Shown here one piece after another: positions 1 to 6,250 of a stretch of DNA of 12,016 bases. The DNA is from Alphaproteobacteria bacterium (GTDB lineage: Bacteria > Pseudomonadota > Alphaproteobacteria > Sphingomonadales > Sphingomonadaceae). The stretch spans positions 1 through 12,016 of the forward strand of contig JAENVZ010000069.1 in assembly GCA_016650315.1 (NCBI GenBank), given 5' to 3'. Numbering within the stretch: position 1 is the first letter of the stretch; each line of letters opens with the position of its first letter. The notes beneath the pieces are model-generated. The model was not told the origin of the DNA, made no database searches, and saw nothing but the letters and a program-made list of their open reading frames with translations. A program made the translations under genes and the position numbers.

Positions 1-535
1 CCAAGTCGAGATCGTCCCGATCGAGGTGGTGGTGCGCAACGTCGCCGCCGGCTCGCTCTCGACCCGGCTCGGCATCGAGGAGGGAACGCAACTCCCCCGC
101 ACGATCATCGAATATTATTACAAGGATGACGCGCTCGGCGATCCGATGGTCACCGACGAACATATCGCCTGCTTTGGCTGGGCGAGCCAGGAAGAAATGC
201 ACGACATCGCCGACATGGCGATCCGCGTGAACGATTTCATGTCCGGCATGTTCGCTGCAATCGGCATTCGCCTCGTCGATTTCAAGCTGGAATTCGGACG
301 TCTCTGGGAAAATGAGTATAGCCGCATCATTCTGGCCGACGAGATCAGTCCCGACGGCTGCCGCCTGTGGGACATGACCACGGGCGAAAAGCTGGACAAG
401 GACCGCTTTCGTCAGGATCTTGGTGGCGAAGTCGAAGCCTATCAGCAAGTCGCGCGCCGCCTGGGCCTGCTGCCCGAAGGTGTGGATACCGCCGTCCTGG
501 ACCTTGATTCACATCGCAAGAAGCGCGGCATATAA
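1..535 (+). CDS. purC: Phosphoribosylaminoimidazole-succinocarboxamide synthase, 3' part (5' end outside window)
   Basis: SAICAR synthetase joins CAIR and aspartate using ATP in de novo purine synthesis, in the cytoplasm. The reading frame is already open at base 2 and continues for 177 codons to TAA at 533-535. Family signatures are visible: [20 protein letters not shown] near the start, [10 protein letters not shown] in the middle, and [15 protein letters not shown] followed by [13 protein letters not shown]. PurC proteins are usually 235-260 residues, so about a quarter to a third of the gene lies left of the window. A GTG at base 26 is internal to the family-conserved stretch and is not the start. 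The next gene is purS, 75 bp downstream on the same strand, which fits a purine gene cluster. The call is very secure. Confidence 0.96.
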   Translation, partial: QVEIVPIEVVVRNVAAGSLSTRLGIEEGTQLPRTIIEYYYKDDALGDPMVTDEHIACFGWASQEEMHDIADMAIRVNDFMSGMFAAIGIRLVDFKLEFGRLWENEYSRIILADEISPDGCRLWDMTTGEKLDKDRFRQDLGGEVEAYQQVARRLGLLPEGVDTAVLDLDSHRKKRGI

Positions 536-553
536 AAGGTTAAGCCTTGCCCG

Positions 554-570
554 ATGCCGCAGCCCGGCAT
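554..570 (+). other. Stem-loop in the purC-purS gap
   Basis: ATGCCG (554-559) and CGGCAT (565-570) are perfect inverted arms around a 5-nt loop. No T-run follows, so it does not look like an intrinsic terminator. It could be an mRNA stability or processing element between purC and purS, or chance. A 6-bp GC-rich stem is only modest evidence. Confidence 0.35.
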
Positions 571-610
571 AGGGAGGCCGCGAACAGACAATTTCAGGGA
601 ATCGGCCGAC

Positions 611-847
611 ATGAAAACCCGCATTTTCGTGACTTTGAAGGGCGGCGTACTCGACCCGCAGGGCAAGGCGATCCACCATGCGCTTGAGGGGCTGGGCTTT
701 TCCGGCGTCAATGACGTGCGCGCGGGCAAGCTGATCGAGCTTGATCTGGCCGATGGCACCAGCGACGAAGACATCGACGCCATGTGCAAGAAGCTGCTCG
801 CCAACACCGTCATCGAAAACTACCGCATCGAAAAGGCCCAGCCATGA
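611..847 (+). CDS. purS: FGAM synthase subunit PurS
   Basis: PurS is the small subunit of the three-part formylglycinamidine ribonucleotide synthase (PurS-PurQ-PurL). In that complex it helps dock PurQ onto PurL for ammonia transfer. The protein is 78 residues, the normal size (about 80). It begins [20 protein letters not shown], the typical PurS opening with the VLDPQG motif, and ends [15 protein letters not shown], where the VIENY(R) segment is also typical. I chose ATG 611 over the in-frame ATG at 554. The family begins at MKTRIFV, AGGGA (596-600) sits 10 nt upstream of 611, and the extra 19 residues from 554 look like untranslated leader. The stop overlaps the purQ start as ATGA, indicating translational coupling. 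purL is not in the window. Confidence 0.95.
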   Translation: MKTRIFVTLKGGVLDPQGKAIHHALEGLGFSGVNDVRAGKLIELDLADGTSDEDIDAMCKKLLANTVIENYRIEKAQP

Positions 848-1512
848 AAAGCGCGGTCATCGTCTTTCCCGGTTCCAATTGCGACCGCGATCTGGCGGTG
901 GCCTTCAGCCAGATTTCCGGGCGCGAGACGCACATGGTCTGGCATGGCGACCATGAACTGCCCGACGGCATCGACGTGATCGGCGTACCGGGCGGCTTCT
1001 CCTATGGCGACTATCTGCGCTCTGGCGCGATGGCGGCGCGTTCGCCGATCATGCAGGCCGTAGTGAAGGCGGCCGCGCGCGGCGTCACCGTCATTGGCAT
1101 CTGCAACGGCTTTCAGGTACTGACCGAAGCGGGCCTTCTCCCCGGCGCGCTGATGCGTAATGGCGGGATCAAGTTCGTGTGCCGCGACGTCGCACTGACC
1201 GTCGAAAACAGCCAGAGCGCCTTTACCAGCGGTTATGAAGCCGGCGAACGCGTGATCTTTCCCGTGGCCCATCATGACGGCAATTATTTCGCCGACGACG
1301 CAACACTCGACCGGCTGGAAGGCGAAGATCGTGTAGCCTTTCGCTATGCCGAAGATGTCAACGGTTCCGCGCGTAACATCGCGGGCATTCTCAACGACGC
1401 AGGCAATGTCCTTGGCATGATGCCGCATCCCGAGCGCGTTATCGAATCCGCCCATGGCCGCACCGACGGACGGCGAATGTTCGAAGGACTGTTCGCAAGC
1501 GTCCTGGCATAG
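844..1512 (+). CDS. purQ: FGAM synthase glutaminase subunit PurQ
   Basis: PurQ is the class I glutamine amidotransferase subunit that hydrolyses glutamine and supplies ammonia to PurL in purine synthesis. The 222-residue protein is the usual size for the separate PurQ type. It opens with [15 protein letters not shown], carries [16 protein letters not shown], and has the nucleophile elbow GICNGFQ with Cys87. The MMPHPER motif supplies His195 and Glu197 of the catalytic triad. The start ATG 844 overlaps the purS stop (ATGA). A longer in-frame extension from 784 lies inside purS and is not plausible. The gene ends 21 bp before the convergent membrane-protein gene. All catalytic residues are present, so it should be active. 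Confidence 0.97.
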   Translation: MKSAVIVFPGSNCDRDLAVAFSQISGRETHMVWHGDHELPDGIDVIGVPGGFSYGDYLRSGAMAARSPIMQAVVKAAARGVTVIGICNGFQVLTEAGLLPGALMRNGGIKFVCRDVALTVENSQSAFTSGYEAGERVIFPVAHHDGNYFADDATLDRLEGEDRVAFRYAEDVNGSARNIAGILNDAGNVLGMMPHPERVIESAHGRTDGRRMFEGLFASVLA

Positions 1513-1524
1513 GTTTCAACCGCA

Positions 1525-1538
1525 AATAGCTGACTATT
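1525..1538. other. Short inverted repeat between convergent genes
   Basis: AATAG (1525-1529) and CTATT (1534-1538) flank CTGA in the 21-bp gap between the purQ stop and the oppositely oriented gene. The right arm overlaps that gene's last codons. It could form a small AT hairpin on either strand, but the stem is only 5 bp without a clear T-run. No stronger terminator is visible here. Confidence 0.15.
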
Positions 1539-1902
1539 CCGCCGGGATTTCCATCGCCTGTGCCGCCGTAGCTGTGTGTTGCTGCCAACGCATAAATCCA
1601 TAATAGAGCACCAGAAGCGTCGGAATGAACATGGTGTTCAGCAAATCGTGGCGCGAAGCGTGCCAGTTGTTTTCGATGCTGCCTGCTTTTTGGTTCATGT
1701 CGATGATTTCGTTCGCCAGCTCCACCACGAATACCATCAGCCATGGCCGCCAGTCGTGCAGCGGCCGCCGCGTCACCCAGGCAAAAAAGAGCAGCAGCGC
1801 AACGCCGACATGAATGTGAATGGCGTCGGCCGACAAGCCAAGACTATCTTCGAACCCCGTTTTGATGGGCCCCCATACATCGGCAATCTTCGTAAGGATC
1901 AT
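1534..1902 (-). CDS. Small integral membrane protein, function unknown
   Basis: I do not recognise this 122-residue protein with certainty. Three hydrophobic segments are visible: about residues 29-46, 53-68 and 88-106. A short hydrophilic loop lies before the third, and the C-terminal tail is Ala/Gln-rich. Acidic residues in the second segment (ELANEIIDM) and an RHDLLNT stretch before the third loosely recall the layout of VanZ-like proteins. That resemblance is weak and may be coincidental. The start ATG (1902-1900) lies 3 bp after the yhhQ stop, so the two are very probably co-transcribed and translationally coupled. Whether it takes part in queuosine precursor uptake is unknown. That it is a real gene is likely from length, membrane topology and operon position. 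Confidence 0.75.
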   Translation of the reverse strand: MILTKIADVWGPIKTGFEDSLGLSADAIHIHVGVALLLFFAWVTRRPLHDWRPWLMVFVVELANEIIDMNQKAGSIENNWHASRHDLLNTMFIPTLLVLYYGFMRWQQHTATAAQAMEIPAE

Positions 1903-1905
1903 GAC

Positions 1906-2610
1906 TTAGACTTTCGTCCTGAAGGGTGTAAAATTCGTGCCCGTGTCATAGACATCGACACCCTCCCGGCGTTTCAAAGCGCCCACCACTACATAGGTGA
2001 CGGGCGTCAGAATTGCTTCCCAGCTTGTCTTCAGAACGAACTGGCTCAGCATGACCAGCAAAATCTGGTCGGTTGGCCAGCCCGCTGCCCCAAAAAACGC
2101 GAGCGGGTAGAAGATCAGGCTGTCGAAACCCTGCCCCACAACGGTCGAACCGATGGTTCGGGTCCATAAATATTTGCCATTGGTCCAGATTTTCATCCGG
2201 GCCATCACGAAACTATTGGCGAACTCACCGACCCAAAAGGCGATGATGGATGCGAACACGATACGCGGCACCTGCCCGAACACCGCCTCATAGGCCGCCT
2301 GCCCATCCCAATCGGATGCTGGCGGCAGGGCAACGACGACAAAGCTCATAAACGCCATGAACAGCGTCGCGGCAAAGCCGACCCAGATGCACCGCCGCGC
2401 CCGCGCATAGCCATAAACCTCTGTAAGAACATCGCCGATGATATAGCTGATCGGGAAAAACAGGATGCCCGCGCCAAAGGGCCACAGGCCGATCAGCGGC
2501 ACATCCACCACCGCCCGCTTGCCCGCGCCCAATACATTGGACAACAGCAGGACCGTGACGAACGCCGCCATGACATAGTCATAATAACGGAAATGCCGTC
2601 CCCCGATCAC
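1906..2610 (-). CDS. yhhQ: Queuosine precursor transporter (VUT/YhhQ family)
   Basis: YhhQ-family (DUF165/VUT) inner-membrane proteins import queuosine precursors such as preQ0 and preQ1 for tRNA wobble modification. The 234-residue protein has about six hydrophobic segments. Family signatures are FFPISYIIGDVLTEVYGY (residues 51-68, with Asp60 and Glu64), WVGEFANSFVMARMK (126-140) and RTIGSTVVGQGFDSLIFY (151-168). The start is a GTG at 2610-2608. It is favoured because RYYDYVMAAFVTVLL resembles the usual family N-terminus; no good Shine-Dalgarno is visible upstream, and Met14 is an alternative. I see no preQ1 riboswitch in the bases upstream. A small membrane protein gene follows 3 bp after the stop. 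Substrate identity is inferred from the family; some members could carry related purines. Confidence 0.9.
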   Translation of the reverse strand: MIGGRHFRYYDYVMAAFVTVLLLSNVLGAGKRAVVDVPLIGLWPFGAGILFFPISYIIGDVLTEVYGYARARRCIWVGFAATLFMAFMSFVVVALPPASDWDGQAAYEAVFGQVPRIVFASIIAFWVGEFANSFVMARMKIWTNGKYLWTRTIGSTVVGQGFDSLIFYPLAFFGAAGWPTDQILLVMLSQFVLKTSWEAILTPVTYVVVGALKRREGVDVYDTGTNFTPFRTKV

Positions 2611-2673
2611 GGTTGCGTCAAGTTTCTAAAGGTGGCGCAAGGGATTTTCCGTCATACCCCTTCAATATCCCGG

Positions 2674-2702
2674 TTTTCACGCTTTGCAATCCGCGCTATG
2701 CC
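2674..2702 (+). promoter_or_regulatory. Candidate promoter for tRNA-Arg
   Basis: TTTTCA (2674-2679) and TATGCC (2697-2702) are spaced by 17 bp and lie about 47 bp upstream of the mature tRNA 5' end. Matches to the sigma-70 consensus are 4/6 and 3/6, so this is only a candidate. The spacing and position are plausible; the boxes are weak. Confidence 0.2.
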
Positions 2703-2748
2703 CCGCACCCGAGCGCTCTCCCTGTCCGGGGCAGCGCGAAAACCGAGC

Positions 2749-2825
2749 GGCCCCGTAGCTCAACTGGATAGAGCACCTGCCTTCTAAGCAGGATGTTGCG
2801 TGTTCGAGTCACGCCGGGGTCACCA
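2749..2825 (+). tRNA. tRNA-Arg, anticodon TCT
   Basis: A full cloverleaf can be folded by eye. The acceptor stem is GGCCCCG (2749-2755) with CGGGGTC (2815-2821), containing one G-T wobble. The D arm is GCTC (2758-2761) with GAGC (2771-2774). The anticodon stem CCTGC/GCAGG encloses the loop CTTCTAA, with anticodon TCT at 2783-2785. The T arm is GCGTG/CACGC around TTCGAGT. The discriminator A and an encoded CCA end at 2825. TCT reads AGA (and by wobble AGG) arginine codons, which are rare in high-GC genomes. The gene stands alone, between yhhQ (opposite strand) and the CHAT/secretion block. The flanking DNA shows no integrase and no repeated copy of the tRNA 3' end within the window. Confidence 0.97.
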
Positions 2826-2867
2826 TCCACCTAAAAAAGTGCCGGATTTTTGCTGGTATTTGTAGGG

Positions 2868-3047
2868 TTAGACATTTTCAGGCCCATTTCCATTCGGGAA
2901 CTTCCCTATGACGTGCGCCATGTCCCTGCGGTCTGGCTGCTCGGCTATGGATGTCACCCGAAAATGGGCGCGCTGGATTTCCCTTAAGCTGCTTGCCCCA
3001 AAGCCATAGAGATTGTAGCAATGCCAAGGGCCGCAACAATAGATCAT
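2868..3047 (-). CDS. Possible 59-residue open frame, doubtful
   Basis: An ATG at 3047-3045 opens a frame to TAA at 2870-2868. The peptide is rich in Cys near its start (MIYCCGPWHCYN) and ends GKFPNGNGPENV. An out-of-frame ATG overlapping its end opens a further 14 codons reaching base 2831, so a decayed longer gene is possible. There is no clear ribosome binding site, codon third positions are not strongly GC-biased, and I recognise no family. It may be a remnant or chance. Confidence 0.15.
   Translation of the reverse strand: MIYCCGPWHCYNLYGFGASSLREIQRAHFRVTSIAEQPDRRDMAHVIGKFPNGNGPENV
2882..2969. repeat. Imperfect spaced inverted repeat
   Basis: GCCCATTT (2882-2889), followed 4 bases later by TCGGG, mirrors CCCGAAAATGGGC (2957-2969). 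The arms match except for a small insertion in the left copy and are separated by about 58 bp. This could fold as a large hairpin in a transcript or be a degenerate mobile or regulatory repeat. The evidence is only the sequence symmetry. Confidence 0.3.
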
Positions 3048-3087
3048 CCAACCGACGCCATCACGTCGAAAGGCCTGATTTTACAAT

Positions 3088-3094
3088 GGGGGGA
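3088..3094 (+). promoter_or_regulatory. Ribosome binding site fixing the CHAT gene start
   Basis: GGGGGGA lies 5 nt before GTG 3100. The in-frame ATG at 3115 is 20 nt away, too far for this site. This favours the GTG start; both starts keep a workable signal peptide. Confidence 0.6.
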
Positions 3095-3099
3095 ATGTT

Positions 3100-6000
3100 G
3101 TGCGACTGGGTTCGATGTCTAGAGCCTTTCTATTATCAGCATTGCTTTTCACGGGAAACGCCGGGGCGCAGGACCTGAAACCGCGCATGATGGACAGTTT
3201 TCGTCTGGGCAGTGGCGGCGGCGTACTGTGTCAGGCGCAGAGCCGGGCCGTTGACCCCGCCATTGCCGGTATGTTCGACCGCAGTTGGACGCTGGTTTGC
3301 CGCGATGCAGCAAAGCCGGTCGGGCAACTCTATGCCCTGCGCGCCGATGGTGGGGATATCGAAGCACGGTTGGAAGCATCGCGCGCCGCAAAGGTCACAT
3401 GCGCTGCACCGGGCAGGACGCAGATTGGCGAACTGGGCGATGTAACGACGCGCATGTGCACAATAGCCGATGCGGATCTTGGCTATGTGATCCACAGCTA
3501 CAAAGACGGTAAAACCACATATTATGTGCAGGGTTTTGCGAGCTATGACAGTGCCTTGCAATTAGCGCTGCGCACGATCGCCGCCGACAGGATTGTTGAC
3601 GGCCCCATTACCATTGCGACCAGCGGATCGGACGATCCGGCGGCCTTCGCACGGTTGCAGGCATCCACACTCGACCCGCAGACATCGCTGGCGGAAGGGT
3701 ATCGGCGCAATAACAGTGGCAATTATGCCGAGGCCGCCGAATTTTTCGATACGTTGCAGGAGCGACTGAACGAACCCGACGAAGCAAAGCTGACCCCCGC
3801 CGAACGCGAGGCACGACAACATGAATACACGATCAACAAGGCCTTGCAGCTTTCCAATCTGAGCGAATTCGAACAGGCGGGCGCCTTGTTTGCGAAGGCC
3901 GCGCAAATGGCGACCCTCGACCCGGTGCAGGTACGTTTGCGTCGCAATTTTGAAGCTATGCATCAATTGAACCAACGCCATTATGCCGCCGCAATGGCGA
4001 TATTGGACCGGCCTGTGCTGCCGATCGGTCAATCGGTCATAACCAGCAATTCAGGGATTGATCTCAGCCCGCAACTGGCCGCAGAGATCAACAGCACGAC
4101 CCCCGCCGACCGGGTAATGGGTGTAACGCAGGCGGCTCGCCTGACACCCGATGAGCGCGCGGCCATTATCGATGCGCAGGCGGGGCAGCTTCGCGGCACC
4201 GTGCTGCGATTGCAGGGGAAGCCCGGCGAGGCAAGGAAACTGCTGGAAAATGCGCTGGAAAATGCGATCGCCGTACGCGACGGACGGGTGACATCGATCA
4301 CCCGGTTACGCGCACAGATTCTGGCGGAAATCGCACTGACGCACGAAGCGGAAGGCAATTTCGGCGCCGCAGACACATTCTTGCGCGACGCCCTTGCCCT
4401 GCTCAGCGCCTCCTATCCCGAAACCGCTGCGATGGACGGCGCACGGGCGCGGCTGGCCGCCTTCCTTGTACGGCGGGGGCGTAATGATGAAGCGCTTGGC
4501 CTTTATCGCCAAATTGTTGCGAGTGCGACCGCGAATCAGGCAGTCGTGACGGGTCTGGCCAATCAGTTGCAGCCCTATTTCGATCTGCTTTCGTCACAGA
4601 TCCCCGCACGGCCCGAACTCGCCGGGGACATGTTCCTGGCAAGCCAGATATTGGTGCGGCCGGGGGCGGCCGATACGCTGGAGGTGCTTTCACGTGAATT
4701 GCAGTCGGGCGATGATGAAGCGGCGCGATTGTTCCGCCAATCGGTTTCGCTGTCGCGGGACATTGAGCGTGCGCGGATCGAACTGGCGGAGCTTATCCAG
4801 CTTGGCGCGCAGGACCCTACTGCCGTACCCTTGATCGACGGTGCGCGGCGCGACATCGACACACTGAGCCGCCAGCAACTGGAAACGCAGGTCGCCCTTG
4901 CCGCCTATCCGCAATATCGCGCCGTTTCACGGGAAGCTGTAACCCTTTCCGATCTGCAGGCCGTGTTGAAACCGGGCGAAGCCTATATGAAGCTGGTGCG
5001 CGTCGGCGGCGGGATGTACGCCGTCTATGCCGATGCTCAGGGTGTCACCGGCTATCGCCTGCCAATTTCCAGTGCGGAATTGAATACAAAGGTTGATGGC
5101 CTGCGCGAAACCATTTCAATGGTAGTGGCAGGGGTGCAGGTCACCTATCCGTTCGATGTCGAACTGGCCCGCGCGCTCTATCTTGACCTGTTCGGGCCGG
5201 TCGATGCACGGGTTGCCACGGTCAGCCATCTGATCTTTGAACCCGATGGCGCGATGCTGCGCCTGCCCCCCAATCTGTTGATTACAGAGCAGGCCGGGGC
5301 CGATGCCTATTTGCAGCATCTGCAAGACCCTTCGGCGGATGAATTCGATTTTCGCGGCATCCAATGGCTTGGCCGCAACCGGGCGATCAGCACCGCCATT
5401 TCCGTTCGCGGCTTTCGTGACGCCCGGTCATCTGCGGCATCAAGCGCCCCACGGCAATATCTGGGCTTTGGCCACAATGCGCCTGTTTCCGCGATGGTAA
5501 GCACCGCCGCCACGCGGTCCGCTTCTGGCGCTGCTGGCCCGGACTGCCGCTGGCCGATTGAGGAATGGAACCGCCCGATCGCAGCGACCGAGCTGCGTCA
5601 GGCCGCCAATCTGCTGGGACCGAACGGGACGAAAGTTGTTACAGACGCTGCCTTTACCGACACTGCAATCATGGCGCGGAAAGACTTGAGCGACTATCGC
5701 ATCGTGCATTTTGCAACGCATGGCCTTGTCACTGCGCCACAAAGCGGCTGTCCCGCACGGCCTGCCCTTCTCACGTCCTTCGGCCAGGGGAGTTCAGATG
5801 GTCTGCTGAATTTCAGTGAAATTTTCGATCTGCATCTTGATGCGGACCTGGTCATCCTGTCGGCGTGCGACACGGCGGGACAGGCGAGCAAGGAAGCAAC
5901 ACGCGCGGCGGGACTTGGCACCGGCGGCGGCAGCGCACTTGACGGGCTGGTGCGCGCCTTTATCGGTGCCGGTGGCCGTGCCGTCATCGCCAGCCATTGG

Positions 6001-6198
6001 CCCGCGCCCGACGATTTCAACGCAACGCAGCGGCTGATCGGCGGCCTGTTCAGTGGCGGATCAGGCGAAAATATCGGGCAAGCCTTGCAAAGAGCGCAGG
6101 CGCCGTTGATGGACGATGCTGCAACGTCGCATCCTTTCTACTGGTCCGGCTTTGCAATTGTTGGCGACGGAGCGCGGCCGCTATTGGCTGGCAAATAG
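3100..6198 (+). CDS. Exported TPR-CHAT domain protein (caspase-like peptidase fold)
   Basis: This 1032-residue protein has a C-terminal CHAT domain, a clan CD caspase/separase-type peptidase fold. The likely order is: signal peptide 1-23 (hydrophobic AFLLSALLF, cleavage AGA|QD); a Cys-containing N-terminal domain (about 30-170, Cys44, 67, 101, 120); TPR-like helical repeats (about 195-480); an Arg/Glu-rich linker that could be coiled coil (about 535-605); and CHAT (about 608-1025). The catalytic dyad appears intact: His874 in HFATHG and Cys923 in LSACDTA. The TPR-CHAT layout is known from other systems, where CHAT cleaves protein partners. Here the export signal and even number of N-terminal cysteines point to the periplasm or surface. 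It is first in the block; the cyclase gene starts 52 bp downstream. Its substrate is unknown. TpsA or the FecR-like neighbour are candidates by context only. Proteolytic activity is inferred from the motif. Confidence 0.9.
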   Translation: MRLGSMSRAFLLSALLFTGNAGAQDLKPRMMDSFRLGSGGGVLCQAQSRAVDPAIAGMFDRSWTLVCRDAAKPVGQLYALRADGGDIEARLEASRAAKVTCAAPGRTQIGELGDVTTRMCTIADADLGYVIHSYKDGKTTYYVQGFASYDSALQLALRTIAADRIVDGPITIATSGSDDPAAFARLQASTLDPQTSLAEGYRRNNSGNYAEAAEFFDTLQERLNEPDEAKLTPAEREARQHEYTINKALQLSNLSEFEQAGALFAKAAQMATLDPVQVRLRRNFEAMHQLNQRHYAAAMAILDRPVLPIGQSVITSNSGIDLSPQLAAEINSTTPADRVMGVTQAARLTPDERAAIIDAQAGQLRGTVLRLQGKPGEARKLLENALENAIAVRDGRVTSITRLRAQILAEIALTHEAEGNFGAADTFLRDALALLSASYPETAAMDGARARLAAFLVRRGRNDEALGLYRQIVASATANQAVVTGLANQLQPYFDLLSSQIPARPELAGDMFLASQILVRPGAADTLEVLSRELQSGDDEAARLFRQSVSLSRDIERARIELAELIQLGAQDPTAVPLIDGARRDIDTLSRQQLETQVALAAYPQYRAVSREAVTLSDLQAVLKPGEAYMKLVRVGGGMYAVYADAQGVTGYRLPISSAELNTKVDGLRETISMVVAGVQVTYPFDVELARALYLDLFGPVDARVATVSHLIFEPDGAMLRLPPNLLITEQAGADAYLQHLQDPSADEFDFRGIQWLGRNRAISTAISVRGFRDARSSAASSAPRQYLGFGHNAPVSAMVSTAATRSASGAAGPDCRWPIEEWNRPIAATELRQAANLLGPNGTKVVTDAAFTDTAIMARKDLSDYRIVHFATHGLVTAPQSGCPARPALLTSFGQGSSDGLLNFSEIFDLHLDADLVILSACDTAGQASKEATRAAGLGTGGGSALDGLVRAFIGAGGRAVIASHWPAPDDFNATQRLIGGLFSGGSGENIGQALQRAQAPLMDDAATSHPFYWSGFAIVGDGARPLLAGK

Positions 6199-6250
6199 GA
6201 TGCTGATTGCATCTGAAACGTCAGCCGCCCGAGTGGGATGGGGCTGATCG

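Larger units (their letters stand above)
2826..3099. other. Gene-poor 274-bp spacer between tRNA-Arg and the CHAT gene
   Basis: No convincing gene is found here. It must contain the promoter of the five-gene block if that block has its own. A weak candidate is TTGTAG (around 3013) followed 16 bp later by AACAAT, which is too poor to annotate separately. A five-T run sits about 20 bp after the tRNA without a good hairpin. A partial inverted repeat and a 59-codon minus-strand frame are listed separately. The spacer is the natural boundary between core genome and the accessory block. Confidence 0.6.

Noticed and set aside
2611..2700. Possible preQ1 riboswitch ahead of yhhQ
   Set aside because: I looked for the short hairpin with C-rich loop and A-rich tail of preQ1-I and for longer preQ1-II/III layouts on the minus strand and found no convincing match.
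2593..2787. A plus-strand frame ending in GPVAQLDRAPAF
   Set aside because: That ending is the well-known artefact of translating through a tRNA gene. The frame runs antisense over the start of yhhQ and into tRNA-Arg.
2749..3100. An attachment-site duplication or integrase marking a genomic island
   Set aside because: No second copy of the tRNA 3' sequence and no integrase motif were seen in this window, so island status is kept only as a hypothesis.
3100..6198. Interpreting the TPR-CHAT gene as part of a type III-E CRISPR (Craspase) system
   Set aside because: There is no cas7-11, no repeat-spacer array and no CRISPR gene nearby, and the protein has an export signal.
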